64,000 bases of DNA from Hyphomonadaceae bacterium (GCA_019636095.1 JAHBYF010000003.1:310001-374000), one strand, 5' to 3'; counted from the first letter of the stretch, positions 18,219-26,922 are shown. The notes: generated by a model not told the origin, from the sequence alone. Program-made: numbers and translations.

Positions 18219-19394
18219 ATGAGTGAGTATGATCTCATCATTGTTGGCGCCGGACCTGCAGGCCTCAGTCTTGCGGCGCGGCTCGCTGAGGCGCCGCTCC
18301 GCGTCGCGCTCATAGACAAGACGCCCGCGCCGGCTTTGGCCGATCCAGCCTATGACGGGCGCGAAATCGCGCTCACGCGCGCCTCGATCGAACGCTTGCG
18401 TACGCTTGGCGCGTGGCAGCGCCTTGGCGCGGAGGACTCTGCGCCGCTCGCGCGCGCCGAAGTGCTAGACGGCGCGTCTTCTTATGTCTTGCCTTTCACG
18501 GACAGGCGCCGGCGCGAACCGCTCGGCGCGCTCGTCTCAAACGCAGCTCTGCGACGCACCTTGTTTGAGTGCGTCCAAGAGCAGCAGAATTGCGACTTGG
18601 TGCTGGGCGCTACTGCGCGCATCGCCGACATAGACGGGACTTGCGCCAGCGTCGCGCTTGACAACGATCGCACCCTCGCCGGCAAGCTGATCGTCGCTGC
18701 CGACACGCGGTTTTCGAACTTACGCCAAAGCCAAGGCATCGGCGCGCACATGGTCGACTTCGGCCGCACCATGCTGGTTTGCCGCGTGCGCCACACAAGA
18801 GCGCACAACAGCATCGCCACGGAATGGTTCGCCAACGGACAGACGATTGCGATGTTGCCGCTTCTGGACCGTCAGTCGTCTTTTGTCCTGACGCTCGACG
18901 CTATGGAAATGGCGGATCTCAAGCGACTGAGCGCCAAGGCGTTAGCGCGCGAGATCGAGCGGCGCACGCAACGCCGTTGGGGTGACATCGCGCTGTCGAG
19001 CGAACCTTGTTACTATCCCCTTGTTGCGGTCTATGCCGATCGCTTTGCAGCGCCGAGATTCGCACTCCTTGGCGACGCCGCCGTCGGCATGCATCCGGTC
19101 ACCGCGCACGGCTTCAATTTCGGACTGCGCGGGGCTTTCGTACTCGGGCGCGAGATTCTCGCCGCGAACCGGAACGGGCGTGACCTTGGCGCTATCCAGG
19201 GCCTGCGCCGCTACGAGCAAGAACACAGGCGCGCCACGCTGCCGCTGTTCGCCGCCACCAACGCAATCGCCAAACTCTACGCCGACGAACGGCGCCTCGC
19301 ACGCTTGGCGCGCGGCGCGGGCTTGCGCTTGATGAACCTCGCGCCTGGCGCACGCCGCCTGGTGGAATCCAGTCTCAGCGGCGCGCACGCATGA
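18219..19394 (+). CDS. FAD-dependent UbiH/UbiF/Coq6-family hydroxylase (UbiM-like)
   Basis: A 391-residue flavin monooxygenase. It has the N-terminal dinucleotide motif (DLIIVGAGPAGLSLAARL), the central DG-type region and the FAD-ribityl motif GDAAVGMHPVTAHGFNFGL; HPVTAHGFN is closer to UbiM than to UbiH or UbiF as I recall these families, so quinone-ring hydroxylation is the best guess. I chose the ATG at 18219, with AGAGGA before it; an ATG at 18198 overlaps the nnrS stop. A longer ORF from 17703 is a shadow of nnrS. It ends in an ATGA overlap with the next gene. Confidence 0.82.
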   Translation: MSEYDLIIVGAGPAGLSLAARLAEAPLRVALIDKTPAPALADPAYDGREIALTRASIERLRTLGAWQRLGAEDSAPLARAEVLDGASSYVLPFTDRRRREPLGALVSNAALRRTLFECVQEQQNCDLVLGATARIADIDGTCASVALDNDRTLAGKLIVAADTRFSNLRQSQGIGAHMVDFGRTMLVCRVRHTRAHNSIATEWFANGQTIAMLPLLDRQSSFVLTLDAMEMADLKRLSAKALAREIERRTQRRWGDIALSSEPCYYPLVAVYADRFAAPRFALLGDAAVGMHPVTAHGFNFGLRGAFVLGREILAANRNGRDLGAIQGLRRYEQEHRRATLPLFAATNAIAKLYADERRLARLARGAGLRLMNLAPGARRLVESSLSGAHA

Positions 19395-20926
19395 AGGCGG
19401 CTCAAAGCCTGCTTGCCCTTGCCGAGCGGGAAGGCGCACGCGCCTGCTTCGCCAACCCCGGCACATCCGAGATGCATCTCGTCGCCGCGCTCGATTCCGC
19501 GCCCAGCATTCGTCCAATCTTGTGCCTCTTCGAGGGGGTGGCGACCGGCGCCGCCGACGGTTACGGCCGGATGATGCAGGCGCCGGCGCTGACGCTGCTG
19601 CATCTGGGCCCGGGCCTGGCGAACGGGCTCGCAAATTTGCACAACGCCTATCGCGCGCGAACACCGATCGTTTCCTTGATTGGCGACCACGCCACCTACC
19701 ACCGCGCCAACAATCCCCCACTGGCGAGCGATATCGCCGCGCTCGCGCGTCCGGTTTCATCCTGGCTGGAAACGGCCGGAGCGACCGCGGACCTGCTTGG
19801 CCTCACGCAGCAGGCCTTCCAAGCGGCGCGCCGCCTCGGGCCCGCGTCTCTTATTCTTCCCGCCGATATCGCCTGGAGCGATGACACGCTCTCGCCTCCG
19901 CCCGTGGTCGCCATGCCCGATCAGGACCTCGACGCCGGCCAAATCGAGGCGGCGGCGCGACTGCTTGGACCACGCACCTTGCTCTTGCTCGGAGGACGGT
20001 TTCTTTCCGCCGAAGCGTGCGCAAGCGCGGAGCGGATCGGCGTCAAGACAGGCGCGCTTGTCATGATCGAAACCTTTCCTGCTCGCGTTCGCCGCGAAGG
20101 ATCGGCGGCGCATCTAAAGCGCCTGCCCTATCTCAGCGAGATGGCCGCCGCGGCGCTGTCGCAGGTGGAGACGGTCATTCTCGCGGGCGCAGCTGCGCCG
20201 GTCGCGTTCTTCGCCCTTCCTGGACGTGCGACAAGACTTGCGCCCGACCATGCGCGGACGTTTGAACTGACATGTTCAAGCGGCGGGGTCGAACGCGCGC
20301 TTAGATCGCTCGCCGATTTTGTCAAAGCCGCTGAGGTTCCAGCCGCTCCTGCATCAGCGCCTTCACCCCCCGCCGGCAGCGGCGCGATAGATCCTGCTGC
20401 GCTTGCGCAATGCTTCGCTGCAACCCTGCCGGCCAACGCCATTGTCTGCGATGAGTCCAATACGGCGGGTCTCTTCTGTTACGATGCAGCCGCAAGCGCT
20501 CCCGCGCATGACTGGCTGACGCTGACGGGCGGTGCGATCGGCCAGGGATTGCCGCTGGCGACGGGCGCAGCCATCGCCTGTCCGGGGCGCAGAGTCGTTG
20601 CCTTGGAAGCAGACGGCAGTGCGCTCTACACGATCCAGGCGCTGTGGACGCAGGCGCGCGAGAACCTCGCCGTCACCAATATCGTACTCAACAACGGCGC
20701 TTACGCGATCTTGCGTCTGGAGATGATGCGCGCGGGCGTCAATCAATTGTCCGAAGCGGCAGATGCGTTGTTCGATCTGAAGCGTCCGTCGATCGATTTC
20801 TGCGACATCGCCCGCGGCTTCGGCGTTCCCGGCGAACGCGTGGAAACGCCTGCAGCGCTGATTGCCGCGCTGAAGCGCAGTTACGCCGCCCCCGGCCCCG
20901 CTCTGATCGAGGTGATGATACGGTGA
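19391..20926 (+). CDS. ThDP-dependent enzyme, acetolactate synthase/benzoylformate decarboxylase-like
   Basis: A 511-residue enzyme with the three-domain ThDP layout. The catalytic glutamate is in LCLFEGVATGAADGYGRM (about residue 48), and the ThDP-binding motif is LEADGSALYTIQALW...IVLNN, with Ala in place of the first Gly of GDGS, as seen in the large-subunit-like subgroup. No regulatory small subunit is adjacent, so branched-chain amino acid synthesis is unlikely and a 2-keto acid decarboxylase or carboligase is more probable. It overlaps both neighbours (ATGA before, GTGA after). The substrate is unknown. Confidence 0.82.
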   Translation: MKAAQSLLALAEREGARACFANPGTSEMHLVAALDSAPSIRPILCLFEGVATGAADGYGRMMQAPALTLLHLGPGLANGLANLHNAYRARTPIVSLIGDHATYHRANNPPLASDIAALARPVSSWLETAGATADLLGLTQQAFQAARRLGPASLILPADIAWSDDTLSPPPVVAMPDQDLDAGQIEAAARLLGPRTLLLLGGRFLSAEACASAERIGVKTGALVMIETFPARVRREGSAAHLKRLPYLSEMAAAALSQVETVILAGAAAPVAFFALPGRATRLAPDHARTFELTCSSGGVERALRSLADFVKAAEVPAAPASAPSPPAGSGAIDPAALAQCFAATLPANAIVCDESNTAGLFCYDAAASAPAHDWLTLTGGAIGQGLPLATGAAIACPGRRVVALEADGSALYTIQALWTQARENLAVTNIVLNNGAYAILRLEMMRAGVNQLSEAADALFDLKRPSIDFCDIARGFGVPGERVETPAALIAALKRSYAAPGPALIEVMIR

Positions 20927-22318
20927 ATGACTTGCCGAGCGCCCTCTGCGCGCAGATCTCCACCCTCCTCGGCGCCCGCTTCAGCCGCGCCGCTGCGCTC
21001 CGCGAGAGCCATGCGGGCGGGCATGCACTTGCGGGCGCTGCCGCCGCAAGCGGTCGCCATGGTCAGTACGCTTGAAGAAATCATCGCAATTGTTCGCGCC
21101 TGCGCCGAGCATAGAACGCCGATCATACCCTATGGCGCCGGCACCTCGCTTGAGTGTCATGTCGGCGCGCCCCAGGACGGCGTCTCGATCGACCTGTCCG
21201 GTATGAAACGGGTGCTGCGCGTCAACCCTGAAGATCAAGACTGCACGGTCGAACCGGGTCTCACGCGATCGGCGCTCAACGAGGCGCTGCGCCACACCGG
21301 ACTTTTCTTTCCTGTCGATCCGGGTGCGGACGCAACCATTGGCGGCATGGCCGCCACGCGCGCTTCTGGAACGACGACGCTTCGCTATGGCGGCATGCGC
21401 GAAAACGTCATGGCGCTGAGCGTTGTCACCGCGGACGGGCGCGTCATCAAGACAGCGCGGCGCGCACGCAAGTCTGCTGCGGGTTATGACCTGACACGTC
21501 TCTTTGTGGGCAGCGAAGGCACGCTCGGGATCATCGCCGACGTCACGCTCAAGCTTCACCCCGCGCCGGAGGCCATGAGCGCTGCGGTATGCGCCTTCGC
21601 CTCGGCGCGCGGGGCGACGTCCACGGTCGTGGAAGCCATCCAGGGCGGGCTGCCGCTGGCGCGGGCGGAATATCTGGACGCTGCGGCGATTGGCGCTGTC
21701 AATGGCGTCTTCGGCACAACCTACCCGGTTAGCGACGCTTTATTTCTGGAGTTTCACGGCTCTGCGGAGGAGGTCGCCGCTCACGCCGAGCGGGCGCGCA
21801 GCATCGCTGCAGAAAATGGCGGCGGCGAGTTTCGTTGGGCGGTCGAAACCGAGGCGCGCAACCAACTCTGGAAGGCCAGACACAATGCCGGTTTGGCGGC
21901 GCTCAGCTTGCGCCCGGGCGCACGGCCCTGGTCGACTGACGTTTGCGTTCCGATCAGTCAATTGCCCGACTGCATCGACGCCACCAAGCAGGATATCGCC
22001 GCGTTGCCGTTCCCCGCCATCGTCATTGGCCATATTGGCGACGGCAACTTCCACGTGATCTTGCTTCTTGATTCCGCGTCTCCTGAGGAGAGCGACGCCG
22101 CGAGGCGCTTCAATGACGCGCTTGTAGCGCGCGCGATCGCCATGGACGGCACCTCAACCGGCGAGCACGGCATAGGCATGGGCAAGCGCGAATGCCTGCG
22201 TCAGGAGCTTGGCGCTGCGGTCGACCTCATGGCAGATGTAAAACGCGCAATTGACCCTCACTTCCTCATGAACCCGGACAAGATATTTCTGTCGTGTGCG
22301 AACGCGCAGCCGACCTGA
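20923..22318 (+). CDS. FAD-linked 2-hydroxy-acid dehydrogenase (GlcD/D-lactate dehydrogenase-like), apparent frameshift near 5' end
   Basis: The body is a clear GlcD-type flavoprotein: TPIIPYGAGTSLECHVG and FFPVDPGADATIGGMAATRASGTTTLRYG in the FAD domain and IGHIGDGNFHVI...GTSTGEHGIGMGKRE at the C-terminus. The family N-terminus (ALCAQISTLLGARFSRAAALRES) is instead in the frame of a GTG at 20923 that overlaps the preceding stop as GTGA, and it hits a stop at 21073. The two frames would join by removing one base around 21010-21045 (GGGCGGGC runs). An ATG at 20927 gives an open frame, but with a nonsense-like Ser/Pro/Arg-rich start. Sequencing error or real frameshift cannot be separated here. 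Confidence 0.75.
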
Positions 22319-22340
22319 CGCCGCATTGACGCCGCCTCCT

Positions 22341-23708
22341 TCAGTCGAGGGGGCTAAAGGCGGCGGTGAAGTGCCTTAGCGCCTGCGGCTCGCGCACAAT
22401 ACGCAGACCGCGTAACCGGCTGCGCCGTTCATGCACGGCCAGAATTGTCTCGACCACATAATCTGCGTGGCTTTGGGTGTAGACCCGGCGCGGCATGGCG
22501 AGGCGCACCAGTTCGCGCCGCGCCGGACGTTCGCTGCCGTCGGGTTGCCTTCCAAACATGACGCTGCCGATTTCGCAGCCTCGCACGCCGCCCTCTTCAT
22601 AGAGCGCCGTGGCGAGCGCCTGCCCCGGATAGTGGAGCGCCGGAATATGGGGAAGCATCGCTCCGGCCTCTAGGAAAACCGCATGGCCGCCGGCGGGACG
22701 CACGACAGGCACCTCTTCTGCGACAAGCCGTTCCAACATGTATTCATTCACCCGCACACGATAGCGCAGATAATCCTCGTCGATGATCTCAGAAAGACCT
22801 TGGGAGATGGCGTCAAGATCGCGCCCGGCCAAGCCGCCATAGGTTGGAAAACCTTCGGTGAGGATGAGGCGCGTGCGTGCTTGCTCGGCCAAGTCATCGT
22901 CATTGAGCGCCAACCAGCCGCCGATATTGGCGAACGCGTCCTTCTTGGCCGACATCGTCATTGCGTCGGCGCATGAGAAGATGTCGTTGACGATCTCCGC
23001 CACGGATCGACGCCGCTGGCCTTCTTCCCGCTCCTTGACGAACCACGCATTCTCCGCGAACCGGCACCCATCGATGACGAACAATTTGCCGTGACGGCGC
23101 GCCATGGCGGAAACAGCCTTTATGTTCGCCAAACTGGCCGGCTGACCGCCCCCGGCATTGTTGGTGATGGTCATCATCACGCAGGCCACGCGCGCGCCGT
23201 CGCGCTCAAGAAGCGAACTCAATCGATCCAAATCCATGTCGCCCTTGAACGGCGCTTCGCAAGCTGCGTCGTCGGCTTGGGGGCAAACAAGATCAATGGC
23301 GTGCGCGCCGGTCGCTTCGATATTGGCGCGCGTGGTGTCGAAGTGCGTATTGGAAGGGATGATCTTGCCTGCCCCGCCCAGGAGTGCAAACAAGATTGCC
23401 TCGGCCGCGCGTCCCTGATGGGTCGGAATGACGTGCTTGAATGGCATCAGCCGCTTCACCGCCGCGTCAAAGCGCTCGAACGATGCCGAGCCCGCATAGC
23501 TTTCGTCCCCGCGCATGAGCGCCGCCCATTGCTCGGCGCTCATCGCCGCAACCCCGGAATCGGTAAGCAGATCGATGATGACGTCCTCGGCCGCAATACA
23601 GAACAGATTATATTGCGCATGTGACAGGATTTGGCGCCGCTCCGCCGGCGAGGTCATCCTGATGGGCTCGACCGACTTGATGCGGAATGGCTCAATAATG
23701 GTTCGCAT
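22341..23708 (-). CDS. tnaA: Tryptophanase (tryptophan indole-lyase)
   Basis: A 455-residue PLP enzyme splitting tryptophan to indole, pyruvate and ammonia. The PLP lysine is in MSAKKD (about K256). Residues that separate tryptophanase from tyrosine phenol-lyase point to tryptophanase: Asp in FDTTR (Thr in the phenol-lyase), Ile in EIGS (Arg in the phenol-lyase) and His in LRHFTA (Phe in the phenol-lyase). No tnaC-like leader peptide or tnaB permease is adjacent. A one-mismatch FNR box sits just upstream, and no clear ribosome binding site precedes the ATG. Confidence 0.92.
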   Translation of the reverse strand: MRTIIEPFRIKSVEPIRMTSPAERRQILSHAQYNLFCIAAEDVIIDLLTDSGVAAMSAEQWAALMRGDESYAGSASFERFDAAVKRLMPFKHVIPTHQGRAAEAILFALLGGAGKIIPSNTHFDTTRANIEATGAHAIDLVCPQADDAACEAPFKGDMDLDRLSSLLERDGARVACVMMTITNNAGGGQPASLANIKAVSAMARRHGKLFVIDGCRFAENAWFVKEREEGQRRRSVAEIVNDIFSCADAMTMSAKKDAFANIGGWLALNDDDLAEQARTRLILTEGFPTYGGLAGRDLDAISQGLSEIIDEDYLRYRVRVNEYMLERLVAEEVPVVRPAGGHAVFLEAGAMLPHIPALHYPGQALATALYEEGGVRGCEIGSVMFGRQPDGSERPARRELVRLAMPRRVYTQSHADYVVETILAVHERRSRLRGLRIVREPQALRHFTAAFSPLD

Positions 23709-23743
23709 AATGACAGGCCTAGGGCCTGACGCGGCGAAACCGT

Positions 23744-23757
23744 TTGAGGCTTATCAA
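23744..23757 (-). promoter_or_regulatory. FNR/Dnr-like box upstream of tnaA (one mismatch)
   Basis: TTGAGGCTTATCAA has the same TTGAG variant as the boxes at 9077 and 24035. Its centre is 42.5 bases from the first base of the tnaA ATG, so a class II promoter would again place the transcript start next to the start codon. Confidence 0.5.
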
Positions 23758-23770
23758 TCGTCGCGCTCGT

Positions 23771-23986
23771 CTAGAGAAGCGAGAACCCGCGCGTCGATGA
23801 CGCAAGCGTTTGACCGTTTAGCAATGACACGACGATAAGCGTGTCGCCGCTCCGGCACTCGTGTCCGGGTATGCCGCGCACGAGGGGGTGACGCTTCAAA
23901 ATAGCGTTCCAGATCGTCGGAAAGTCGCACCCTTGAGCGTGCGCCTCCTCACACTGGCGCAAGAGGTCAAGTGTCGCAGCATCCAT
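23771..23986 (-). CDS. Small conserved-looking hypothetical protein, 71 residues
   Basis: A 71-residue cytoplasmic protein (LLRQCEEAHAQGCDFPTIWNAILKRHPLVRG...) with no recognised domain. Support for it being real: the ATG at 23986 has GGAG 12 bases upstream, codon use resembles its neighbours, and an FNR-like box at 24035-24048 is placed so that a class II promoter would start transcription about 14 bases before the ATG. It lies between tnaA and the divergent AhpD-type gene, so anaerobic expression is likely. Function unknown. Confidence 0.6.
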   Translation of the reverse strand: MDAATLDLLRQCEEAHAQGCDFPTIWNAILKRHPLVRGIPGHECRSGDTLIVVSLLNGQTLASSTRGFSLL

Positions 23987-24034
23987 GAGCGTAGCTCCAA
24001 CCGCGCACTCTGCGCGCGTCGCTTCAGCCTGATG

Positions 24035-24048
24035 TTGAGGTGGATCAA
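24035..24048 (-). promoter_or_regulatory. FNR/Dnr-like box upstream of the 71-residue gene
   Basis: TTGAGGTGGATCAA, one mismatch. Centre 55.5 bases from the ATG at 23986; predicted transcript start near 24000 leaves a leader beginning with the GGAG ribosome binding site. Confidence 0.5.
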
Positions 24049-24096
24049 GGTCCCGTCTCGGGCCGTTGTGATTGCGGCAATCGACCGCGCCGCTGT

Positions 24097-24110
24097 TTGA
24101 CGTTGATCAA
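24097..24110 (+). promoter_or_regulatory. FNR/Dnr-like box for the rightward leader/AhpD gene
   Basis: TTGACGTTGATCAA, the same TTGAC-N4-ATCAA form as the hemN box. With its centre at -41.5, transcription would begin near 24145, ahead of the terminator hairpin at 24216-24251. Confidence 0.6.
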
Positions 24111-24144
24111 TCGCACCCGCCAGAAGTCATGATTGATTGTGCGC

Positions 24145-24251
24145 CTAGCGCATTCCCAGCGCTTCAGAAGGCCAGCCGCCCGCACCGTGGAGGCGCGGAA
24201 CGCTTGGTCGGGCACGCCGCTCCGGGTCAAAACGGAGCGGCGGCTTTTTTT
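24145..24251 (+). ncRNA. Candidate FNR-driven small RNA or attenuated leader
   Basis: Between the FNR-like box at 24097 and an intrinsic terminator at 24216-24251 there is no convincing plus-strand ORF. A promoter set by the box would make an RNA of about 107 nucleotides ending at the T run. It could be a free small RNA, or a leader controlling readthrough into the AhpD-type gene 18 bases further on. The start is inferred from the box position alone. Confidence 0.3.
24216..24251 (+). terminator. Rho-independent terminator
   Basis: A 9-bp perfect stem (GCCGCTCCG at 24216-24224 with CGGAGCGGC at 24233-24241), an 8-base loop, and GGC followed by seven T residues ending at 24251. No plus-strand gene lies directly upstream, so it terminates a leader or small RNA. 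Confidence 0.85.
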
Positions 24252-24268
24252 GCCTGGATGAGGCTCTT

Positions 24269-24616
24269 ATGACGACAGACTACGCCGAACGCATTGGCGA
24301 GATTGACGCTTACGCCGTCGAGTTGCGTAAACTCATTCCCGAGACGGTGGCGGCCTTCGGCGGGCTGTCAAAAGCCGCGCAAACCGCGGGCTCTCTGGAT
24401 AAGAAAACCAAGGAGCTGCTTGCGCTTGCCATCGCGGTCGCCATTCGTTGCGAGGGCTGCATCGCTTATCACGCGCGCGGCGCGCACCGTGTAGGCGCCG
24501 CACGCCAGGATGTGGCTGAGGCGCTGGGCGTCGCCATCCAGATGGGCGGGGGCCCAAGCGTCAACTACGCGGCTGACGCGTTGCGCGCGTTCGACCAATT
24601 CACCGCCCAGGCCTAA
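24269..24616 (+). CDS. AhpD-like carboxymuconolactone decarboxylase family protein with CxxC
   Basis: A 115-residue CMD/AhpD-fold protein with the redox pair in AIRCEGCIAYHARGA, so a thiol-based peroxidase or oxidoreductase activity is plausible. The ATG at 24269 has GGATGAGG upstream. The gene is behind an FNR-like box and a leader that contains an intrinsic terminator. It is the redox-competent relative of the Cys-less protein at 10029-10364. Confidence 0.88.
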   Translation: MTTDYAERIGEIDAYAVELRKLIPETVAAFGGLSKAAQTAGSLDKKTKELLALAIAVAIRCEGCIAYHARGAHRVGAARQDVAEALGVAIQMGGGPSVNYAADALRAFDQFTAQA

Positions 24617-24703
24617 TCTGGTCGCGACAGCCGAAACCAAGTCAAAGCCTTGCCCGACGGCCTCATTGCGCCAACTATCCTTTCGACAAGCAAGGATCGG
24701 CCC

Positions 24704-25048
24704 GTGCGCTGGCTATCAATTTTCTTTGCGCCGGAGCTCCGCGCCTGGCGCGGTGAGATGACGCTCTGGAAAGTCTATTGGGGGTACGGAGTTCTCACCA
24801 GCCTCGTGCTCGCCTTGTTTCTGCTGAGCGCATTGAGCGCCGGGAAGCTCTGGATGGAGCAGTCGCTGCTTGTCGGGTTCGGTTTGTACACGGCATGGAT
24901 TCTGACGGCGGTTTGGCGTTGCGCCGAGCGCGCCCAACCGCACTGGCGGTTGTTTGCCCGCCTCTCGACCGTCGTTTGGGCCGGCAACGCTCTTATGGTG
25001 CTGGGCTTTCTGGAACTCGATCTGCTTGCGCGTCTGCTGCGTCCTTAG
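24704..25048 (+). CDS. Small three-span membrane protein
   Basis: A 114-residue protein with an amphipathic start (RWLSIFFAPELRAWRGEMTLWKVYWGYG) and three hydrophobic segments. The GTG at 24704 is preceded by AAGGAT, so I prefer it to a TTG at 24650. The stop overlaps that of the convergent channel gene. It is too short and lacks the paired haem histidines expected for NarI. No family recognised. Confidence 0.65.
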   Translation: MRWLSIFFAPELRAWRGEMTLWKVYWGYGVLTSLVLALFLLSALSAGKLWMEQSLLVGFGLYTAWILTAVWRCAERAQPHWRLFARLSTVVWAGNALMVLGFLELDLLARLLRP

Positions 25049-26109
25049 GCCCGTTCAACGCTGCGGAGGCTGCGCCGTAGCGCGGCGGCGAACCCAGCGG
25101 CGGTCAGCGCCCACGCGCCTAGCGCGACCCATACCATCGCGCCGGATATGAGACGCAGCGGCGCGAAGTCGGCGGCGAGCGAAAGACGGAGACTGGCCAA
25201 GGCGTACATGCCGAGCGGGAAGACAAGACTCCAAAGCATGGGCGTATAGGCGATGGGCGTGCGGCGCACCCCATGCTTCCAAAAGCCAAACAGCATAAGG
25301 AGTGGAATCCACCAAGTCGCCCAAGCCCACATGATGAGCGTCACCCCGTCTATGAAGGGACGCATCGATTCAAGAAATGCGATTCCTGTGTCGGTCAGAA
25401 TAAGCACTGACCCGGCATTGGTGCTGATCGCCGCGGCGCCCATCACCACCCAAATGAGCGGGCTCACGTCATCGGGTTCGAGGTCGAAGAAGAAAATGCG
25501 ATAGGCGAACAAGGTGACGAATATGCCGTAGAGGGCAAGACCGACGCCCCACAACATGTGGACCAACACCAGCACGCTCTGCTGGTAGGCGCCGAGATTG
25601 GGGGCGATGGCCGCGCCCAGGATAACCAGTGACTCGGCGCCGACGATCGCGATCAGCCACCCGCCGTGGACCACATTCGCCCCATGCGCCGTATTCAGAA
25701 AGGTGAGAACGCCAAACGAGAAATAGATGAGCCCCAGCCAGAGAATGAGGGCAAACGTCCACATCGCGGTCGCCACATCGCTCCAGCCGCGGAGGTTCAC
25801 GCCAACACCCAACACGTCCGTGGCTGCAACCGTCGTGAAGAAGGCGAAGACGAGCTTGGGACTTGTCATGTCCGCCCAAAGTGCTCTGCGCGCGATCAGA
25901 ATGCGCAACCCCGTCAAAATCCAGAGCAAGCAATAAGCGCCGACATTGAGAGCAAAAAGAAACTCGGAGAGAAGACGCTGTTGATCAAGGAAGAGCGCAT
26001 TCGAAATGATCCCGGTCGCCATGACGAAAGCGAAATAGCCAGGATAAAGACCAGCAATGGCGTCACGCGCCTTGCCCCGCAGGATCTGCGATCGCTGCGG
26101 TGCAGGCAT
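25045..26109 (-). CDS. TehA/Mae1/SLAC1-family (TDT) anion channel or dicarboxylate transporter
   Basis: A 354-residue inner-membrane protein with ten predicted spans. The start (GLYPGYFAFVMATGIISNALF) and the repeated helix-hairpin pattern with a mid-membrane Phe are typical of the TDT family, which includes tellurite-resistance TehA, malate transporter Mae1 and the anion channel SLAC1. In this neighbourhood an anion such as nitrite, nitrate or formate is a possible substrate, but nothing in the sequence proves it. ATG at 26109. Confidence 0.85.
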   Translation of the reverse strand: MPAPQRSQILRGKARDAIAGLYPGYFAFVMATGIISNALFLDQQRLLSEFLFALNVGAYCLLWILTGLRILIARRALWADMTSPKLVFAFFTTVAATDVLGVGVNLRGWSDVATAMWTFALILWLGLIYFSFGVLTFLNTAHGANVVHGGWLIAIVGAESLVILGAAIAPNLGAYQQSVLVLVHMLWGVGLALYGIFVTLFAYRIFFFDLEPDDVSPLIWVVMGAAAISTNAGSVLILTDTGIAFLESMRPFIDGVTLIMWAWATWWIPLLMLFGFWKHGVRRTPIAYTPMLWSLVFPLGMYALASLRLSLAADFAPLRLISGAMVWVALGAWALTAAGFAAALRRSLRSVERA

Positions 26110-26319
26110 GCTTGTTCTCCGAAGCGGCCCTCTCAGAGGCTGACCGAGCCCTCTATGATGAAATAGATGCGCTCTGGCGGCGGCGGCTCAATGACGGAGA
26201 TCAAGGGCCGGCTTGATAACAAACAACCCCTTCACGTCCGCCGTCGCCACACATGTTCTTGGCCTCATCGCGCACGGATCGCGGCGACGCCCAGCGACGC
26301 GGCCGTATTGCGATGACAT

Positions 26320-26856
26320 TCAGGCGGATTTTGCGCGGCGCCGGGCGGCTAGACGCGCGCCGAGCGCTACAAGGTCGTCTGCCAAGAGGCGCCGGCGCGC
26401 CAAGGGAATTAGCACGCCATTCTCCAGCATCATGAGACGCCGCAGGCTCCGCGCGCATGCGTGCAAGGCTTCCGATGCGCCTGCGATCTGCGGCAACGGT
26501 TTCGACTCGGTGAAGGCGGTCAGGAGGGCGATGCGGGCGCGCGCAAGGCAATCCATGCGTTCAGCGTGCTCACGCGTCATGCGGTCGAGCGTCTCGGCGA
26601 CTTGGTCCTCGGGGCGGCAGCGCTTTCGCAGCAGCGGAAATAGCCCCTCTTCCTCGTCGGAGACATGCATGGTGAGGTCGCCGCGGATGGTCTCGGCAAG
26701 CCTGCTGACCGCGCCGGAATCAAACGTCGCCGCATCCGCAAGGCGGTCGAGTTCGTTGCACATCTCCCGGTACTTAAAGTGCTCATAGGCCAAGTACTCG
26801 AGCGGATCATCTGGGGCCGGCGCCGCCGGCGCCACGCGCCAGTTCCGATTGTCCAT
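26320..26856 (-). CDS. Hemerythrin-like (HHE) domain protein
   Basis: A 178-residue four-helix protein with the hemerythrin HHE pattern: EHFKYREMC in helix 1, MHVSDEEEGLFPLL in helix 2, TREHAERMD in helix 3 and LENGVLIPLARRRL in helix 4, giving His and Glu ligands for a di-iron site. Relatives sense or bind oxygen or nitric oxide or help repair iron-sulfur centres. A perfect FNR-type box lies 67 bases before the ATG. The overlapping plus-strand reading at 26213-26788 is Arg/Ser-rich and rejected. Confidence 0.82.
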   Translation of the reverse strand: MDNRNWRVAPAAPAPDDPLEYLAYEHFKYREMCNELDRLADAATFDSGAVSRLAETIRGDLTMHVSDEEEGLFPLLRKRCRPEDQVAETLDRMTREHAERMDCLARARIALLTAFTESKPLPQIAGASEALHACARSLRRLMMLENGVLIPLARRRLLADDLVALGARLAARRRAKSA

Positions 26857-26922
26857 ATCTGGCTCCGCTTAAGAGTCCGGGCGTTGATGCCTCAACCATA
26901 GCGTTCGGCATGACTTCACGAC

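Noticed and set aside
24704..25048. Three-span protein as the missing NarI
   Set aside because: Only about 114 residues and three spans, with no paired haem-ligand histidines; NarI has about 225 residues and five spans.
26191..26204. Possible FNR box ATGAC-N4-ATCAA upstream of the TehA-like gene
   Set aside because: Two changes in the first half site; weaker than the other boxes and not at a useful distance.
26213..26788. Plus-strand ORF over the hemerythrin-like gene
   Set aside because: Arg/Ser-rich with no domain, while the minus strand gives the HHE pattern and a perfect FNR box.
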